Origin: Bordetella parapertussis
GTDB taxonomy: Bacteria; Pseudomonadota; Gammaproteobacteria; Burkholderiales; SG8-41
NCBI GenBank assembly: GCA_945906815.1
Contig: CAMDRT010000019.1
Coordinates: forward strand, 19,441 to 83,440
Direction of reading: 5' to 3'
DNA length: 64,000 nt
Shown here: piece by piece, positions 24,631-33,303 of the stretch
Layout: the number at the start of each line of letters is the position of its first letter
How positions within the stretch are numbered: the stretch's first letter is position 1
Notes under the pieces: generated by a model
What the model was told of the DNA's origin: nothing
Databases searched by the model: none
Seen by the model: only the letters and a program-made list of their open reading frames with translations
Translations under genes and position numbers: made by a program

Positions 24631-26841
24631 TCAACGCTCTTCAAGCGCACGCAATTCGCTATCGGCGATACGCAGCCGCCATGAAATCGCCAGCGCCAAT
24701 TGCTCGATCAGGCGCCCCGCCAGTGCCGGATGAGCCTCGACCATGGCGTCGTAACTGTCGCGCGATAAGGCATAGAGCTCACTCGGTGTGGCTGCCTCAA
24801 TGTCTGCTGAGCGCCGCTGGCCGTCGAGAAACGCCATTTCGCCAAAAAAATCGCCGCGGCAGAACGTGGCCAAGTGGTACCGTTTATTGCCCTCGAGCGG
24901 CAACAACACATGCACCCGGCCGCAGCGCAGCAAATACATTTCGTTGCCTTCCTCGCCCAGGGAGCAAATTCTCCCTCCCGCCGGAACCGACAGTTCTCGC
25001 GCCACCTTGCGCAGTTGGGTCAGCGACGTGACATCGAGTTCGCGCAGTAGGTCGATCTCGCCCAGGTCCAGGGCGCGCGCATCCTCCTGCGGTGTCACGC
25101 CGGCCGCCTCGAGCACCCTATCCTCCATCCATTCAATGGCACTGTCGCGCGTGTCGAACACCCGGATGCCACCGCTGCTGCTCACCATGCCCAGGTCTTC
25201 CAGGTAACGCTCGAAGTCCGGCGTTGTCGGCAGGCTCGAGGGCATGCCGCTGAACAGCAGATCGCCGCCGCGCTCCTGCAACCGGTGCCGCATCTGCTCG
25301 AACAGGTGCGCCGCGGTAAAATCCAGTGACTGCACCCGGCGCAAATCGAGCAGCAGGTAACGCAGGTCGGCCATATCGGGCTCGAGTTGCGAGAACAACT
25401 GATCGGTGGTGCCAAAAAACAAGTTGCCGTGCAACTGCACCACCGCCGCCTGGTCGCCGCTGGCGTTGAGCGCCTCGCGCTCGTCTTCGAGACGATGCCG
25501 CTTGGAATGCGCCGTACGCAAATTCTGTTTGGTGAGCAGTACCGTGACGTGGATCTGATCGCGTATGAAAAGCAGGATCGCAAGACCCACACCGACCACG
25601 GAAGCCTGGAGCAGTCCGATCTGGGCCACCGCGACAACGATTGCTATGACAGCGAAATCGATGCGCGTCGCTCGGTGCAGCAGCAACCTGAACATGCTGC
25701 GATCGAACATGCGAAACGCCACCACCAGCAGGATGCCCGCCAGGGCGCCAATCGGCACCCAGGCAATCAAGCCGCCGACCACTACGAAGGCGGCAATAAC
25801 CAGTACGCCTTCAGCAACGCCCGACCAGTACGATCTGCCGCCGCTGGTGAAATTGACCAGCGTCGCACCCATGGTGCCGGCACCGGGCATGCCGCCAACT
25901 ATGAAGGCGGCGAAATTGGCCGAGCCCTGCGCAATCAATTCGCGATTTGAATCATGGCGATGGCGCATCATCGCATCCAGTACCACGCCGGTTTTGAGCG
26001 TGTCCACGGATAGCAGCACTGCCAAGGTCAGCGCTGAAACCAGGACCATGCCCACATCGTCCGGGCGAATCTGCAACAAGGACAGCGCCCGCTCCGTAAC
26101 GGCGTCTACGAATGAGCCGGAAGCCTCGATCGGGCCGATCACCAGGCGGTTATCAGACAACTGCAGCAACTCGGGATTGAAGATCGAGAAAATAAAATAA
26201 GCGGCAATGCCAGCAGCCAAGCCAAGGATAGCCCCAGGCACCTTTCGCGTAATGCGCGGTGCCCCGGCCATGACCGCAATGGTCACCAGTCCCACGCCCA
26301 TGCCGCTCAAGTTCCATGCACCCGGGGAGAGCAAACCACTTGCCAGGCTCATCTCCTTGGGGATACCCAAGAGCTTAGGCAACTGTCCGACGGCGATGAT
26401 CAACGCCACACCCGACAGGTAGCCGGTCACCACCTGGTAAGGAATGTACTTGATCAAGGTTCCGGCGCGCAGAGCGCCGAATACCAGTTGAAACAGCGCA
26501 GCCAACAAGCCGGTGAGTGCCAATAGAGCAAACAAGCGCTCGCCGGACAAACCACCCTGCGAGGAAAGTTCTATCGCCATCGCGGCAAGCACCGCTGCCG
26601 CAGGCGCGCACGGCGCGGTGATAAACCCGCCGTTGCGCCCAACCAGAGGCGCGACGATGCCCAGCGCCGCGGCGCCAAGAATGCCGGCCAGGGCACCGGC
26701 ACCCGCGTATTCCGGGCCAATCGCGCTGTAGACCAAAACGCCGAACGCGATCGCCGACGGCAGCGCTACCAGCATCGAGGCGAGGCCACCCCAGCAATCG
26801 CCGGCCAAGCCGCCACCGGCTTTTAGCGCTGTATCAGTCAT
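24631..26841 (-). CDS. SulP-family anion transporter with STAS and C-terminal cNMP-binding domain
   Basis: The start is placed at ATG 26841 (MTDTALKAGG), giving 736 aa; a longer frame to 26916 would overlap the upstream CoA-transferase. Residues about 10-420 form the SulP membrane domain of 10-14 segments, with GGLASMLVALPSAIAFGVLV, FITAPCAPAAAVLAAMA and MPGAGTMGATLVNFTSGG. A STAS domain follows (LHGNLFFGTTDQLFSQLEPD, LRRVQSLDFTAAHLFEQM). The last ~130 residues are a cyclic-nucleotide-binding beta-roll with the cassette GDFFGEMAFLDGQRRSAD. Such fusions suggest bicarbonate, sulfate or dicarboxylate transport gated by a nucleotide. The gene is 20 bp downstream of the CoA-transferase and may be co-transcribed. 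Confidence 0.9.
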   Translation of the reverse strand: MTDTALKAGGGLAGDCWGGLASMLVALPSAIAFGVLVYSAIGPEYAGAGALAGILGAAALGIVAPLVGRNGGFITAPCAPAAAVLAAMAIELSSQGGLSGERLFALLALTGLLAALFQLVFGALRAGTLIKYIPYQVVTGYLSGVALIIAVGQLPKLLGIPKEMSLASGLLSPGAWNLSGMGVGLVTIAVMAGAPRITRKVPGAILGLAAGIAAYFIFSIFNPELLQLSDNRLVIGPIEASGSFVDAVTERALSLLQIRPDDVGMVLVSALTLAVLLSVDTLKTGVVLDAMMRHRHDSNRELIAQGSANFAAFIVGGMPGAGTMGATLVNFTSGGRSYWSGVAEGVLVIAAFVVVGGLIAWVPIGALAGILLVVAFRMFDRSMFRLLLHRATRIDFAVIAIVVAVAQIGLLQASVVGVGLAILLFIRDQIHVTVLLTKQNLRTAHSKRHRLEDEREALNASGDQAAVVQLHGNLFFGTTDQLFSQLEPDMADLRYLLLDLRRVQSLDFTAAHLFEQMRHRLQERGGDLLFSGMPSSLPTTPDFERYLEDLGMVSSSGGIRVFDTRDSAIEWMEDRVLEAAGVTPQEDARALDLGEIDLLRELDVTSLTQLRKVARELSVPAGGRICSLGEEGNEMYLLRCGRVHVLLPLEGNKRYHLATFCRGDFFGEMAFLDGQRRSADIEAATPSELYALSRDSYDAMVEAHPALAGRLIEQLALAISWRLRIADSELRALEER

Positions 26842-26861
26842 TTTCCGTCTCTGGTCTCGTC

Positions 26862-28259
26862 CTAATAAAGCCATTCCGGCTTGCTCGAGCCCAGCGTCGG
26901 AGAAGACTTGTCCCAATACGGTTTTGTTTCAGACATGCTCAACACCGGGCCCAAGTGCTTCAGCGCGCCGTGGCCGCCTGTGGATTCAATCATGATCGAG
27001 TCCAGTTCCGCGTCGCTTAGTCCCATATCAGGTTTTGAATAGTCGATGTGCCCCTGCTTGTAGATATACATGCCGGAGCGGCAAAGTGAGACCCGCACGT
27101 GATAGGAACCGCCTTCGCGTGCGCGTCGCGCCAGCGCGAGTAACACGCCGTAGGCGCCGTTATAGCCGGTGGTGTAATCGCAGGCGGAAGCCGGTAGCAG
27201 CTGCGGCCGTTCATCGCCGTTGTCGAGGCATATCCCGGTTGCGCATTGCGCAATTTGCTCCCATCCGCCGCGATTCGAGAGCGGGCCGCCGTGGCCGTAG
27301 CAACTGATAGAAAGATAAATGATCCCGGGATGTTCTGCGGCGAGTTGTTCGGGACTGAGGCCGTGCTTATCCATGATGCCGGGGCGGTAGCCCTGGCTGA
27401 ACACATCGGCATTGCGCACAAGTTTCTTGACCGTCGCCACGTCTTCGGCCTGGTTCAGATTCAGAAAACAGCTCCGCTTGCCGTGGCTCGTATCCATCAC
27501 ATGCTCTGGCACCTGCGGCAGATGCTCGGCTGTGACCATCAGTACCTCGGCGCCGTTTTCGGCGAGCGTGCGCGCCGCGATGGGCCCGGCAAGTATGCGC
27601 GTCAGATCGAGCACCTTGATGCCTGAGAGCGGCCTGTCACCTTGCGAAAAAGGCATCGGGTCGCTGTCGCCGATCTTGGTGATTTCGATCAGCGGCTTGC
27701 CGGACAGCATTTTCCCGTGCGGATGTTCGAGCCATTCCGCATTGGAGCGGATGATCGAACCGCAGGCTCGCGCGGCGGCGACCGCTTCTTCCAGATCGTA
27801 TGAATCCCACTGCGCGACCGCTTTGGCGACGGCATCCGCGTTGGATGCGCAGCCGAGCACGCCGATCACCCGGTCGTGCAGATGGGGCAGATTGAAATGC
27901 GGCAGGTACCAGCGGCCATCCTTGCAGCGCCAGGGCTGTGTGATGTTCCGCATGTGCGACATCGACGGCGACTGCACCGCTTTCCAATCGCCTCCTGCGG
28001 CAGGCTGGCTCAGATATTTGGAGCTCTGGCAGGTGGCCGCTGCATGACGCACGTCGATAGCGACTTTCTGGCGCTTGCCGGTCTTCATTTCGTGTATGTC
28101 GGTGACCGCGACGCCGACACCGGCGAGGATATTCGCCGTGGTCTCACCGATCTTGAAGCGCGCAGAAAAAACGGGATCATGTCCCGTCATTGTGACTTCG
28201 CCATCCGCGGGCATGCCGCGGCCGCGAATGTTCATGATTTCTTCAAATCCCGGGCTCAT
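26862..28259 (-). CDS. CaiB/BaiF (family III) CoA-transferase with rearranged halves
   Basis: This 465-aa protein contains the family III start motif LSGIKVLDLTRILAGPIAAR only near residue 213. Residues 1-205 before it resemble the C-terminal half of a CaiB protein (WRCKDGRWYLPHFNLP, then NAEWLEHPHGKMLSGKPLIE and GDSDPMPF). So the protein is a C-half followed by an N-half, an arrangement found in a subset of CaiB-like proteins. The conserved segments FSQGYRPGIMDKHGLSPEQL and IYLSISCYGHGGPLSNRGGW are present. It should exchange CoA between carboxylates in the cytoplasm. It is followed by the SulP transporter and preceded by a TauD fragment. Confidence 0.87.
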   Translation of the reverse strand: MSPGFEEIMNIRGRGMPADGEVTMTGHDPVFSARFKIGETTANILAGVGVAVTDIHEMKTGKRQKVAIDVRHAAATCQSSKYLSQPAAGGDWKAVQSPSMSHMRNITQPWRCKDGRWYLPHFNLPHLHDRVIGVLGCASNADAVAKAVAQWDSYDLEEAVAAARACGSIIRSNAEWLEHPHGKMLSGKPLIEITKIGDSDPMPFSQGDRPLSGIKVLDLTRILAGPIAARTLAENGAEVLMVTAEHLPQVPEHVMDTSHGKRSCFLNLNQAEDVATVKKLVRNADVFSQGYRPGIMDKHGLSPEQLAAEHPGIIYLSISCYGHGGPLSNRGGWEQIAQCATGICLDNGDERPQLLPASACDYTTGYNGAYGVLLALARRAREGGSYHVRVSLCRSGMYIYKQGHIDYSKPDMGLSDAELDSIMIESTGGHGALKHLGPVLSMSETKPYWDKSSPTLGSSKPEWLY

Positions 28260-28295
28260 AAATTTAAATCCTCGTAAATGTAGGTGCGACGTACT

Positions 28296-28493
28296 CTATT
28301 TCCCACAGGCGACGCCCGCCGCGTCCATGCGTCGGCTGCCCTTAATCATCGTGCGGTAGAGCAGACGTTTGTCGTCATCCGCATAATCGGCTGTTGCAGC
28401 GTGCAATGTCGCACGATCGTCCCAGATGACCAAACCGCCCGTGCGCCATTGATGCAAGAACGAAAAAATCGCGCATATCGCCGACGGTATCAT
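28296..28493 (-). pseudogene. C-terminal fragment of a TauD/TfdA dioxygenase
   Basis: The last ~55 codons read HQWRTGGLVIWDDRATLHAA, then DDDKRLLYRTMIKGSRR, ending at the TAG at 28296-28298. This is the C-terminal part of a TauD-type dioxygenase with the distal iron-ligand His (TLHA) and the 2-oxoglutarate-binding Arg region. The N-terminal HxD half is missing: upstream the frame is lost within about 25 codons and runs into a 73-bp repeat. It lies 36 bp upstream of the CoA-transferase, so it may once have been its operon partner. An intact relative is at 19069. Confidence 0.75.
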
Positions 28494-28500
28494 GCTTTCT

Positions 28501-28577
28501 CATTTCCGCGAGACTGACTGCCTGCTCCCGAAACTGTAATACAGGACGATACTTACCAACTCGACGCCCACAGTCAC
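28501..28577. repeat. Dispersed repeat, copy A
   Basis: Bases 28501-28573 match 35702-35774 in 62 of 73 positions by eye, including the exact 15-mer CCCGAAACTGTAAT plus flank. Copy A abuts the broken end of the TauD fragment and copy B lies near the broken sialidase-like fragment. In both places the repeat therefore marks a truncation boundary. Confidence 0.6.
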
Positions 28578-28607
28578 ATGTTTCCAATAAATTCAGAAAG
28601 GAATGCC

Positions 28608-29792
28608 ATGAATTTGCATCAATCCTTGCGCGTCAAGCTACACCCAGCGCTCATAGCCATGCTCCTGTTGCTGTCCGTCCACACTGCAACCGCCCAAACG
28701 TCTCCGCCGCCGCTGCAAACCTGCCAGCTCGGTGATCTCACGCTAGAAAGCGGTGAAGTCATCAACGATTTGAAGATGACTTACATCACCTTCGGCAAGC
28801 TCAACACCGACAAAAGCAACGCGATACTTTCACTGCATGGCCAACAGGGCAACCGCAACAGCCAGTCGGCGTGGGTGCGGCCGGGCGGGGCGTTCGATAT
28901 CAGCAAGTATTTTGTGATTCAGCCGGATACGCTGGGCGTTGCGTCCACCGATCCGAATTTGACGACTTCGCCGACGCGCTCGGGCCTGAACATGAAGTTT
29001 CCGCGCTATAACATCCGTGACATGGTTAAAGCGGAGCATCGCATGCTGACCGAGTGCCTGGGCATCAAGCGCCTAGTGGCGGTGGCGGGCAGTTCGATGG
29101 GCGGCATCGAGACCATGCAGTGGGCGGTGAGTTATCCGGATTTCATGGCCGTGGCGATTCCGCAAACGCCGATGGCGCGCGGCAACCGTCAGGGCAATTT
29201 CATCTGGGAGTCGGTGCAGCAGGCGATCCGGCTCGATCCGAAGTGGCGCGATGGCGAATATCCCAACGACGATCCGCCGCGCGACGGCATTGGCATGGCG
29301 CTGCAAATTCAAACGGTGGTGGGCTGGTCCGCCCCAGGGTTTGAAGAGGCCTACGCCACGCGCGAGCAAGTGCATGCGTTTCACGCGACCAGTGCGAAGA
29401 CGGTTGGCAACACAGTGCAGGCGCGTGACTGGGTGTATCGCAACTGGGCGATCCAGAGCCACGACATCGGCCAGACGCCGGGCTTCAAGGGCGACCTCGC
29501 CGCGGCTGCGCGTTCGATCAAGGCACGGGTGCTGATGTTCCCGAATTGCCAGGATCAGTTGCACCCGCCGCGCGAAGGCGGCGTGCTCGAAGTTATGCAG
29601 CATATACCCGTTGCCAAACTGGTGGATTACGACGACGTCGGCGGCCATCGCGCTTCCACCGGCGCACGCGCGCTGGCGATGTTTGCCACCGAGGTGCGTG
29701 ATCTGCTGAAGCGCGTTGAAGAAGGCCTGCCCGGCATCAATGGGCCGCGCATGCCCAAAAATTTCACACGTCTGGATTACTGCCCACGCTGA
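28608..29792 (+). CDS. Exported MetX-like alpha/beta hydrolase (homoserine O-acetyltransferase family)
   Basis: ATG 28608 has an AAAGGAATGCC ribosome site and gives 394 aa with a signal peptide (core LIAMLLLLSVHTATAQ). The fold is alpha/beta hydrolase, with the nucleophile elbow AGSSMGGIETMQWAV, the acid near MFPNCQDQLHPPREG and the His in DVGGHRAS. True MetX enzymes are cytoplasmic, so export and the periplasmic location argue for a different hydrolase or acyltransferase function. The next genes (racemase-fold protein, 42 bp; Bug protein) are co-oriented and closely spaced. A periplasmic step preparing a ligand for the Bug protein is an attractive inference. Confidence 0.85.
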   Translation: MNLHQSLRVKLHPALIAMLLLLSVHTATAQTSPPPLQTCQLGDLTLESGEVINDLKMTYITFGKLNTDKSNAILSLHGQQGNRNSQSAWVRPGGAFDISKYFVIQPDTLGVASTDPNLTTSPTRSGLNMKFPRYNIRDMVKAEHRMLTECLGIKRLVAVAGSSMGGIETMQWAVSYPDFMAVAIPQTPMARGNRQGNFIWESVQQAIRLDPKWRDGEYPNDDPPRDGIGMALQIQTVVGWSAPGFEEAYATREQVHAFHATSAKTVGNTVQARDWVYRNWAIQSHDIGQTPGFKGDLAAAARSIKARVLMFPNCQDQLHPPREGGVLEVMQHIPVAKLVDYDDVGGHRASTGARALAMFATEVRDLLKRVEEGLPGINGPRMPKNFTRLDYCPR

Positions 29793-29834
29793 GCGTGGTT
29801 AAAAAAAGATCAACGGACTTTAAGAGGAATCCGT

Positions 29835-30647
29835 ATGAAACTCTGGTACCAAAGCATGTCCCGCACCGCGGCCTGGGGTGGTTATCACGCCTTTCTCACG
29901 CAGTTTTTGCAGAAGATCAAAGACCCGGAAACGGAAATCGAATTGCACGGTATCACCAAGGTTGGCGGCATCGCCGATCAGTATCGCTATCTCGAATATC
30001 TTGAAGCCGGTGAAGTGATGGAAAACGTGCAGACGGCAGTGCGGCAGGGGTTCGATGCATTTCTCATCGGTAACATCGCCGATCCTGGGTTACGCGAATG
30101 CAAAGAAATCGCGGATATTCCGGTGCTCGGCCTGTGCGAAGCGTCGAGCCATCTGGCCAATATGATGGGCGGCAACTTTGGTTTCGTCACCATCAACGAG
30201 AAATTCACGCCGCGCGTGCTGGAAAACGTGCAACGCTATGGGCTGCAGGGGCGCTGCGTCGGCGCACGCATGATGACGGTAGATCGCATACTCAACCTGA
30301 AAGAGGGTTACACCGATGCCGGCGTGCGGCAGAAAATCGCGGATGATTTTCTGGCAGCGGCGCGCCATCTCGTTGACGAACAGGGCGCGGAAGTGATCAT
30401 CCCGGCCGGCGGTGTGGCGATGGCGCTGCTCGCGATTCTGGATTTGCACGCAGTGCGGCCCGGCGTGCCGATACTGAATGGGATTACCGCGCTGGTGAAA
30501 ATGGGCGAGATGAGCGTGCGCATGGCAAGGCTTTCCGGCGGATTATTTACCAGCAAACGCTTGCAGTACGCGCCGCCGGGTGTAGATCAGATCGAGGAGA
30601 TACGCAAATACTATGGCGATGTTTATCCTTCGGTGCCGAGGGTTTGA
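29835..30647 (+). CDS. Asp/Glu/hydantoin racemase-superfamily protein lacking both catalytic Cys
   Basis: This 270-aa protein matches the Asp/Glu/hydantoin racemase fold across its length (DAFLIGNIADPGLRECKEIA, VLGLCEASSHLANMMGGNFG, EVIIPAGGVAMALLAI). In hydantoin and aspartate racemases two cysteines do the proton transfer. By motif alignment the first position is Asn80 (IGNIADPGL versus xACFDDPGL) and the second is Gly192 (PAGGVAM versus LGCAGM). Neither Cys is present, so racemase chemistry is unlikely. The protein may be a lyase, hydrolase or binding protein on the same scaffold. It is in an operon with the exported MetX-like protein and a Bug gene that begins 8 bp after its stop. Confidence 0.82.
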   Translation: MKLWYQSMSRTAAWGGYHAFLTQFLQKIKDPETEIELHGITKVGGIADQYRYLEYLEAGEVMENVQTAVRQGFDAFLIGNIADPGLRECKEIADIPVLGLCEASSHLANMMGGNFGFVTINEKFTPRVLENVQRYGLQGRCVGARMMTVDRILNLKEGYTDAGVRQKIADDFLAAARHLVDEQGAEVIIPAGGVAMALLAILDLHAVRPGVPILNGITALVKMGEMSVRMARLSGGLFTSKRLQYAPPGVDQIEEIRKYYGDVYPSVPRV

Positions 30648-30654
30648 GTGTAGC

Positions 30655-31668
30655 GTGGGGGATTACGACTTGGCCTGCAATTTACATAAGCATTTGTTTT
30701 ATAAAGTATTTTTATATACGCCCCTAGCGTGCCTGGCACTGTCGGCGTGTGCGCCGGCAGTTGCCGCTTACCCTGAACGCCCGGTGCGCGTGATCATTCC
30801 GTTTCCACCCGGCGGCGGCACCGATCTGATGGGCCGCATCATTGCCGGCATCCTGAGCGAACGATTGGGCGTTTCGTTTGTGTCGGACAACCGTGTGGGC
30901 GCGGGCGGGGTCATCGGCGCTGAAATTGCGGCCAAGGCCGCGCCGGATGGCTACACATTGCTGGTGGGCACGCCTGGCTCGATGACCATCAACCCGGCAA
31001 TGATGGCGAATCTGGCGTACGACCCGCTGCGCGATTTCGAGCCGATTACCCGCGCGACTAGCAGTCACATGGTGTTGGTGGTGCGCAAGGATTTACCGGT
31101 GAAATCGGTGAAAGACCTCATCGCACTGGCCAAGGTCAAGGCAGGGACGATGAACATCGGCTCATCGGGCATAGGCAGCACCTCGCACCTGGGCGGCGAG
31201 TTGTTCAAGATCATGGCGGGCATAGCAATGACCAACGTGCCTTACAAGGGGAGCGGGCCTGCGGTGATCGATCTGGTGGGCGGACGCATTGACGTGCTGA
31301 TCGAAAACCTGCCTGCGCTGTCGCCCTTTATCAAGCGCGGCGACATACGCCTGCTGGCCGTGGGCGGCCCGGCGCGGGCGCGCAGCGTGCCGGAAGTGCC
31401 GACGATTGCGGAATCCGCGCTGCCCGGTTACGAGTCAACCACTTGGCTGGGATTGTTCGCGCCCGCCAAGACACCCAAGACTATCATTACACAACTTCAT
31501 GCCACGGTAGCCAGCGCCATGCGTACGCCGGCGATGACTGAAAAACTTGCGGCCATGGGCTATGAATCCACAGCGGACGATACCCCAGAGCAGTTGCGGG
31601 CTTATCTTATTGCCAGGTTGAACGAGATGAGGGGCGTGGTGAAGGCGATTGGGTTGAAGCCGCTATGA
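30655..31668 (+). CDS. Bug-family (TctC) solute-binding protein, possible lipoprotein
   Basis: The start is ambiguous. ATG 30613 overlaps the previous gene by 35 bp, while GTG 30655, with GAGGG upstream, avoids the overlap and is preferred (337 aa). The export signal reads KVFLYTPLACLALSAC followed by APAVAAYPERP. LSAC is a lipobox, so the protein could be a membrane-anchored lipoprotein; a normal cut at AVAA/YPER is the alternative. Bug motifs are canonical: IPFPPGGGTDLMGR, APDGYTLLVGTPG, TNVPYKGSGPAVIDLVGG. It closes a MetX-like/racemase-fold/Bug operon and is followed by a REP-like hairpin. Confidence 0.9.
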   Translation: MGDYDLACNLHKHLFYKVFLYTPLACLALSACAPAVAAYPERPVRVIIPFPPGGGTDLMGRIIAGILSERLGVSFVSDNRVGAGGVIGAEIAAKAAPDGYTLLVGTPGSMTINPAMMANLAYDPLRDFEPITRATSSHMVLVVRKDLPVKSVKDLIALAKVKAGTMNIGSSGIGSTSHLGGELFKIMAGIAMTNVPYKGSGPAVIDLVGGRIDVLIENLPALSPFIKRGDIRLLAVGGPARARSVPEVPTIAESALPGYESTTWLGLFAPAKTPKTIITQLHATVASAMRTPAMTEKLAAMGYESTADDTPEQLRAYLIARLNEMRGVVKAIGLKPL

Positions 31669-31689
31669 GTCAAATACCGCCGGCAAAGC

Positions 31690-31716
31690 CGTAGCCCCGC
31701 ATCACGCGGGGCTACG
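31690..31716. repeat. REP-like perfect hairpin (11-bp stem, 5-nt loop)
   Basis: CGTAGCCCCGC at 31690-31700 is exactly complementary to GCGGGGCTACG at 31706-31716 around the loop ATCAC. It lies 21 bp after the Bug stop codon without a T-tract, so it is more likely a REP-type palindrome than a Rho-independent terminator, though it could protect mRNA ends. Confidence 0.7.
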
Positions 31717-32070
31717 CGCGTAAACCTCCGGACTGCAACCTGCTGTTAGCGCTGCTTGAGATCGAGGAGAGCCATCAGCAGATTTTTGTACGACAAGCCA
31801 GACTTGCGCGGTTGAGCGCTTGGGCCTTCATGTCACTCTGTTAATCCCGTCAAGCGTATGCCATGCGACATGGCGATCCGCATTGCAAAATCGTGTCCCA
31901 ACAATCCAATCCGTTACATAACGGCACCTGTCCCCTGCCCCCCCGTGACACCCTCGGATCGAATAATTGCGGAGCACACACCCTGGAACGCAACATCGCG
32001 TTATGATTCGTAAGATCAAACAGTAACGGAGACAGGCTGCCATGAAGAAACGTTGGAATGAGGTTAGGCT
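31717..32070. other. Intergenic region, no convincing gene
   Basis: Roughly 350 bp. Only short frames occur, one on the minus strand rich in Cys and Arg that has no family resemblance. The stretch around 31930-31960 (CACCTGTCCCCTGC, then a C-run and GTGACACC) resembles REP-associated flank sequence. A 10-codon ORF at 32042-32074 (MKKRWNEVRL) overlaps the GTG start of the next gene and could couple its translation. Confidence 0.35.
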
Positions 32071-33279
32071 GTGAGCGGTCTACCACTTGAAGGAATACGC
32101 GTGGTTGAAATGGGGCAGATCGTAGCCGGACCTACTGCCGGTCTGCTGCTCGGCGATATGGGCGCCGATGTGATCAAGGTAGAGCCTCCCGATGCGGGCC
32201 AGGAAAGCCGCATGGGCAATAGGCGCAACGGTCCTTTCTATTACTTCAACCGTAACAAGCGCGGCATCGTCATCAATCTCGCCTCACCTGATGGCCGTGA
32301 AGTTGCGATGCGTCTTATCAACCGCGCCGACGTACTTATCGAGAATATGGCGCCCGGTTCTATGGACAGACTGGGCCTGGGCTACACCAAAGTGCGTGAG
32401 GCCAACCCGCGTCTCATCTATTGCAGCCTCAAGGGCTACCTCAAGGGCCCCTATGCTTCGCGGCCGTTGATGGACGAGCCGGGACAAATGGCTTCCGGGT
32501 TAGCATTCATGACCGGTCCGGCCGGGCAGCCGATGCGTGCCGGCGCATCAGTGGTGGACATGGGCGCAGCAACCTATGCCGTGCTCGGCGTCATGGCGGC
32601 ACTCATGCAGCGTGAGAAAACAGGCAAGGGCCAGCTCATCACCGGCGGCCTGTTCGAGACCGCGCTGTTCTACGTCGGCCAGCACATGGCAACTGCGCAG
32701 TTCACCGGCGAGCCGTCGCAGCCCATGCGTGCGCAGCGCCACGCAGGCAAGCGTAACGGCACTGCGATCTACGATCTTTTTGTGTGCAAGGACGATAAAC
32801 AGGTTTTCATAGGCATCGTCAGCGACGGGCAGTGGCGGCGAATCTGTCCTGTCTTCGGCATGGAAGACCTGGCTGCGGATCCGGGCTACGACCATAACCC
32901 GGGCCGTGCCCAGAATCACGATATCCTGAAGCAACGTATCAGCGACGTGTGCACGCGCTACACGCGCAATGAGATCATCGATATGCTGGATGCCGCAAAC
33001 GTGTGTGTTGCACCGCTCCACTCGCCATCCAGTGTGCTCGCTGAAGACGTGCACGTGCGTTCGGAAGGCCGGACGCTACCTGTTCAGATCGGGGATGTTG
33101 CCGGTCGTTTGCCGCCCATCCCCTACGAAAGCGACGCTTACAGCTTTTCAGTGCGCCATTCGGCGCCGAAAGAGCCGGGCCGCGATAGCGTAGAAATTCT
33201 GCGTGAACTGGGTTACTCAGATGCCGACGCGCAGGCACTCGCGGCCGCGGGCATCGTGCGGGGCCGGGGGTTGGGCTAG
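32071..33279 (+). CDS. CaiB/BaiF (family III) CoA-transferase
   Basis: This 402-aa protein has the normal order of the family: LEGIRVVEMGQIVAGPTAGL at the N-terminus, GADVIKVEPP, a central NLASPDGREVAMRLINRADV, and the small domain with ITGGLFETALFYVGQHMA. It transfers CoA between carboxylic acids by way of an Asp-bound acyl intermediate, in the cytoplasm. The GTG start is preceded by AGG. It is convergent with the crotonase-type gene (24-bp gap), which may use its acyl-CoA product, although the two cannot share a transcript. Confidence 0.92.
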   Translation: MSGLPLEGIRVVEMGQIVAGPTAGLLLGDMGADVIKVEPPDAGQESRMGNRRNGPFYYFNRNKRGIVINLASPDGREVAMRLINRADVLIENMAPGSMDRLGLGYTKVREANPRLIYCSLKGYLKGPYASRPLMDEPGQMASGLAFMTGPAGQPMRAGASVVDMGAATYAVLGVMAALMQREKTGKGQLITGGLFETALFYVGQHMATAQFTGEPSQPMRAQRHAGKRNGTAIYDLFVCKDDKQVFIGIVSDGQWRRICPVFGMEDLAADPGYDHNPGRAQNHDILKQRISDVCTRYTRNEIIDMLDAANVCVAPLHSPSSVLAEDVHVRSEGRTLPVQIGDVAGRLPPIPYESDAYSFSVRHSAPKEPGRDSVEILRELGYSDADAQALAAAGIVRGRGLG

Positions 33280-33303
33280 CAAGCAGCGCGACGCAGCAAG
33301 CGC

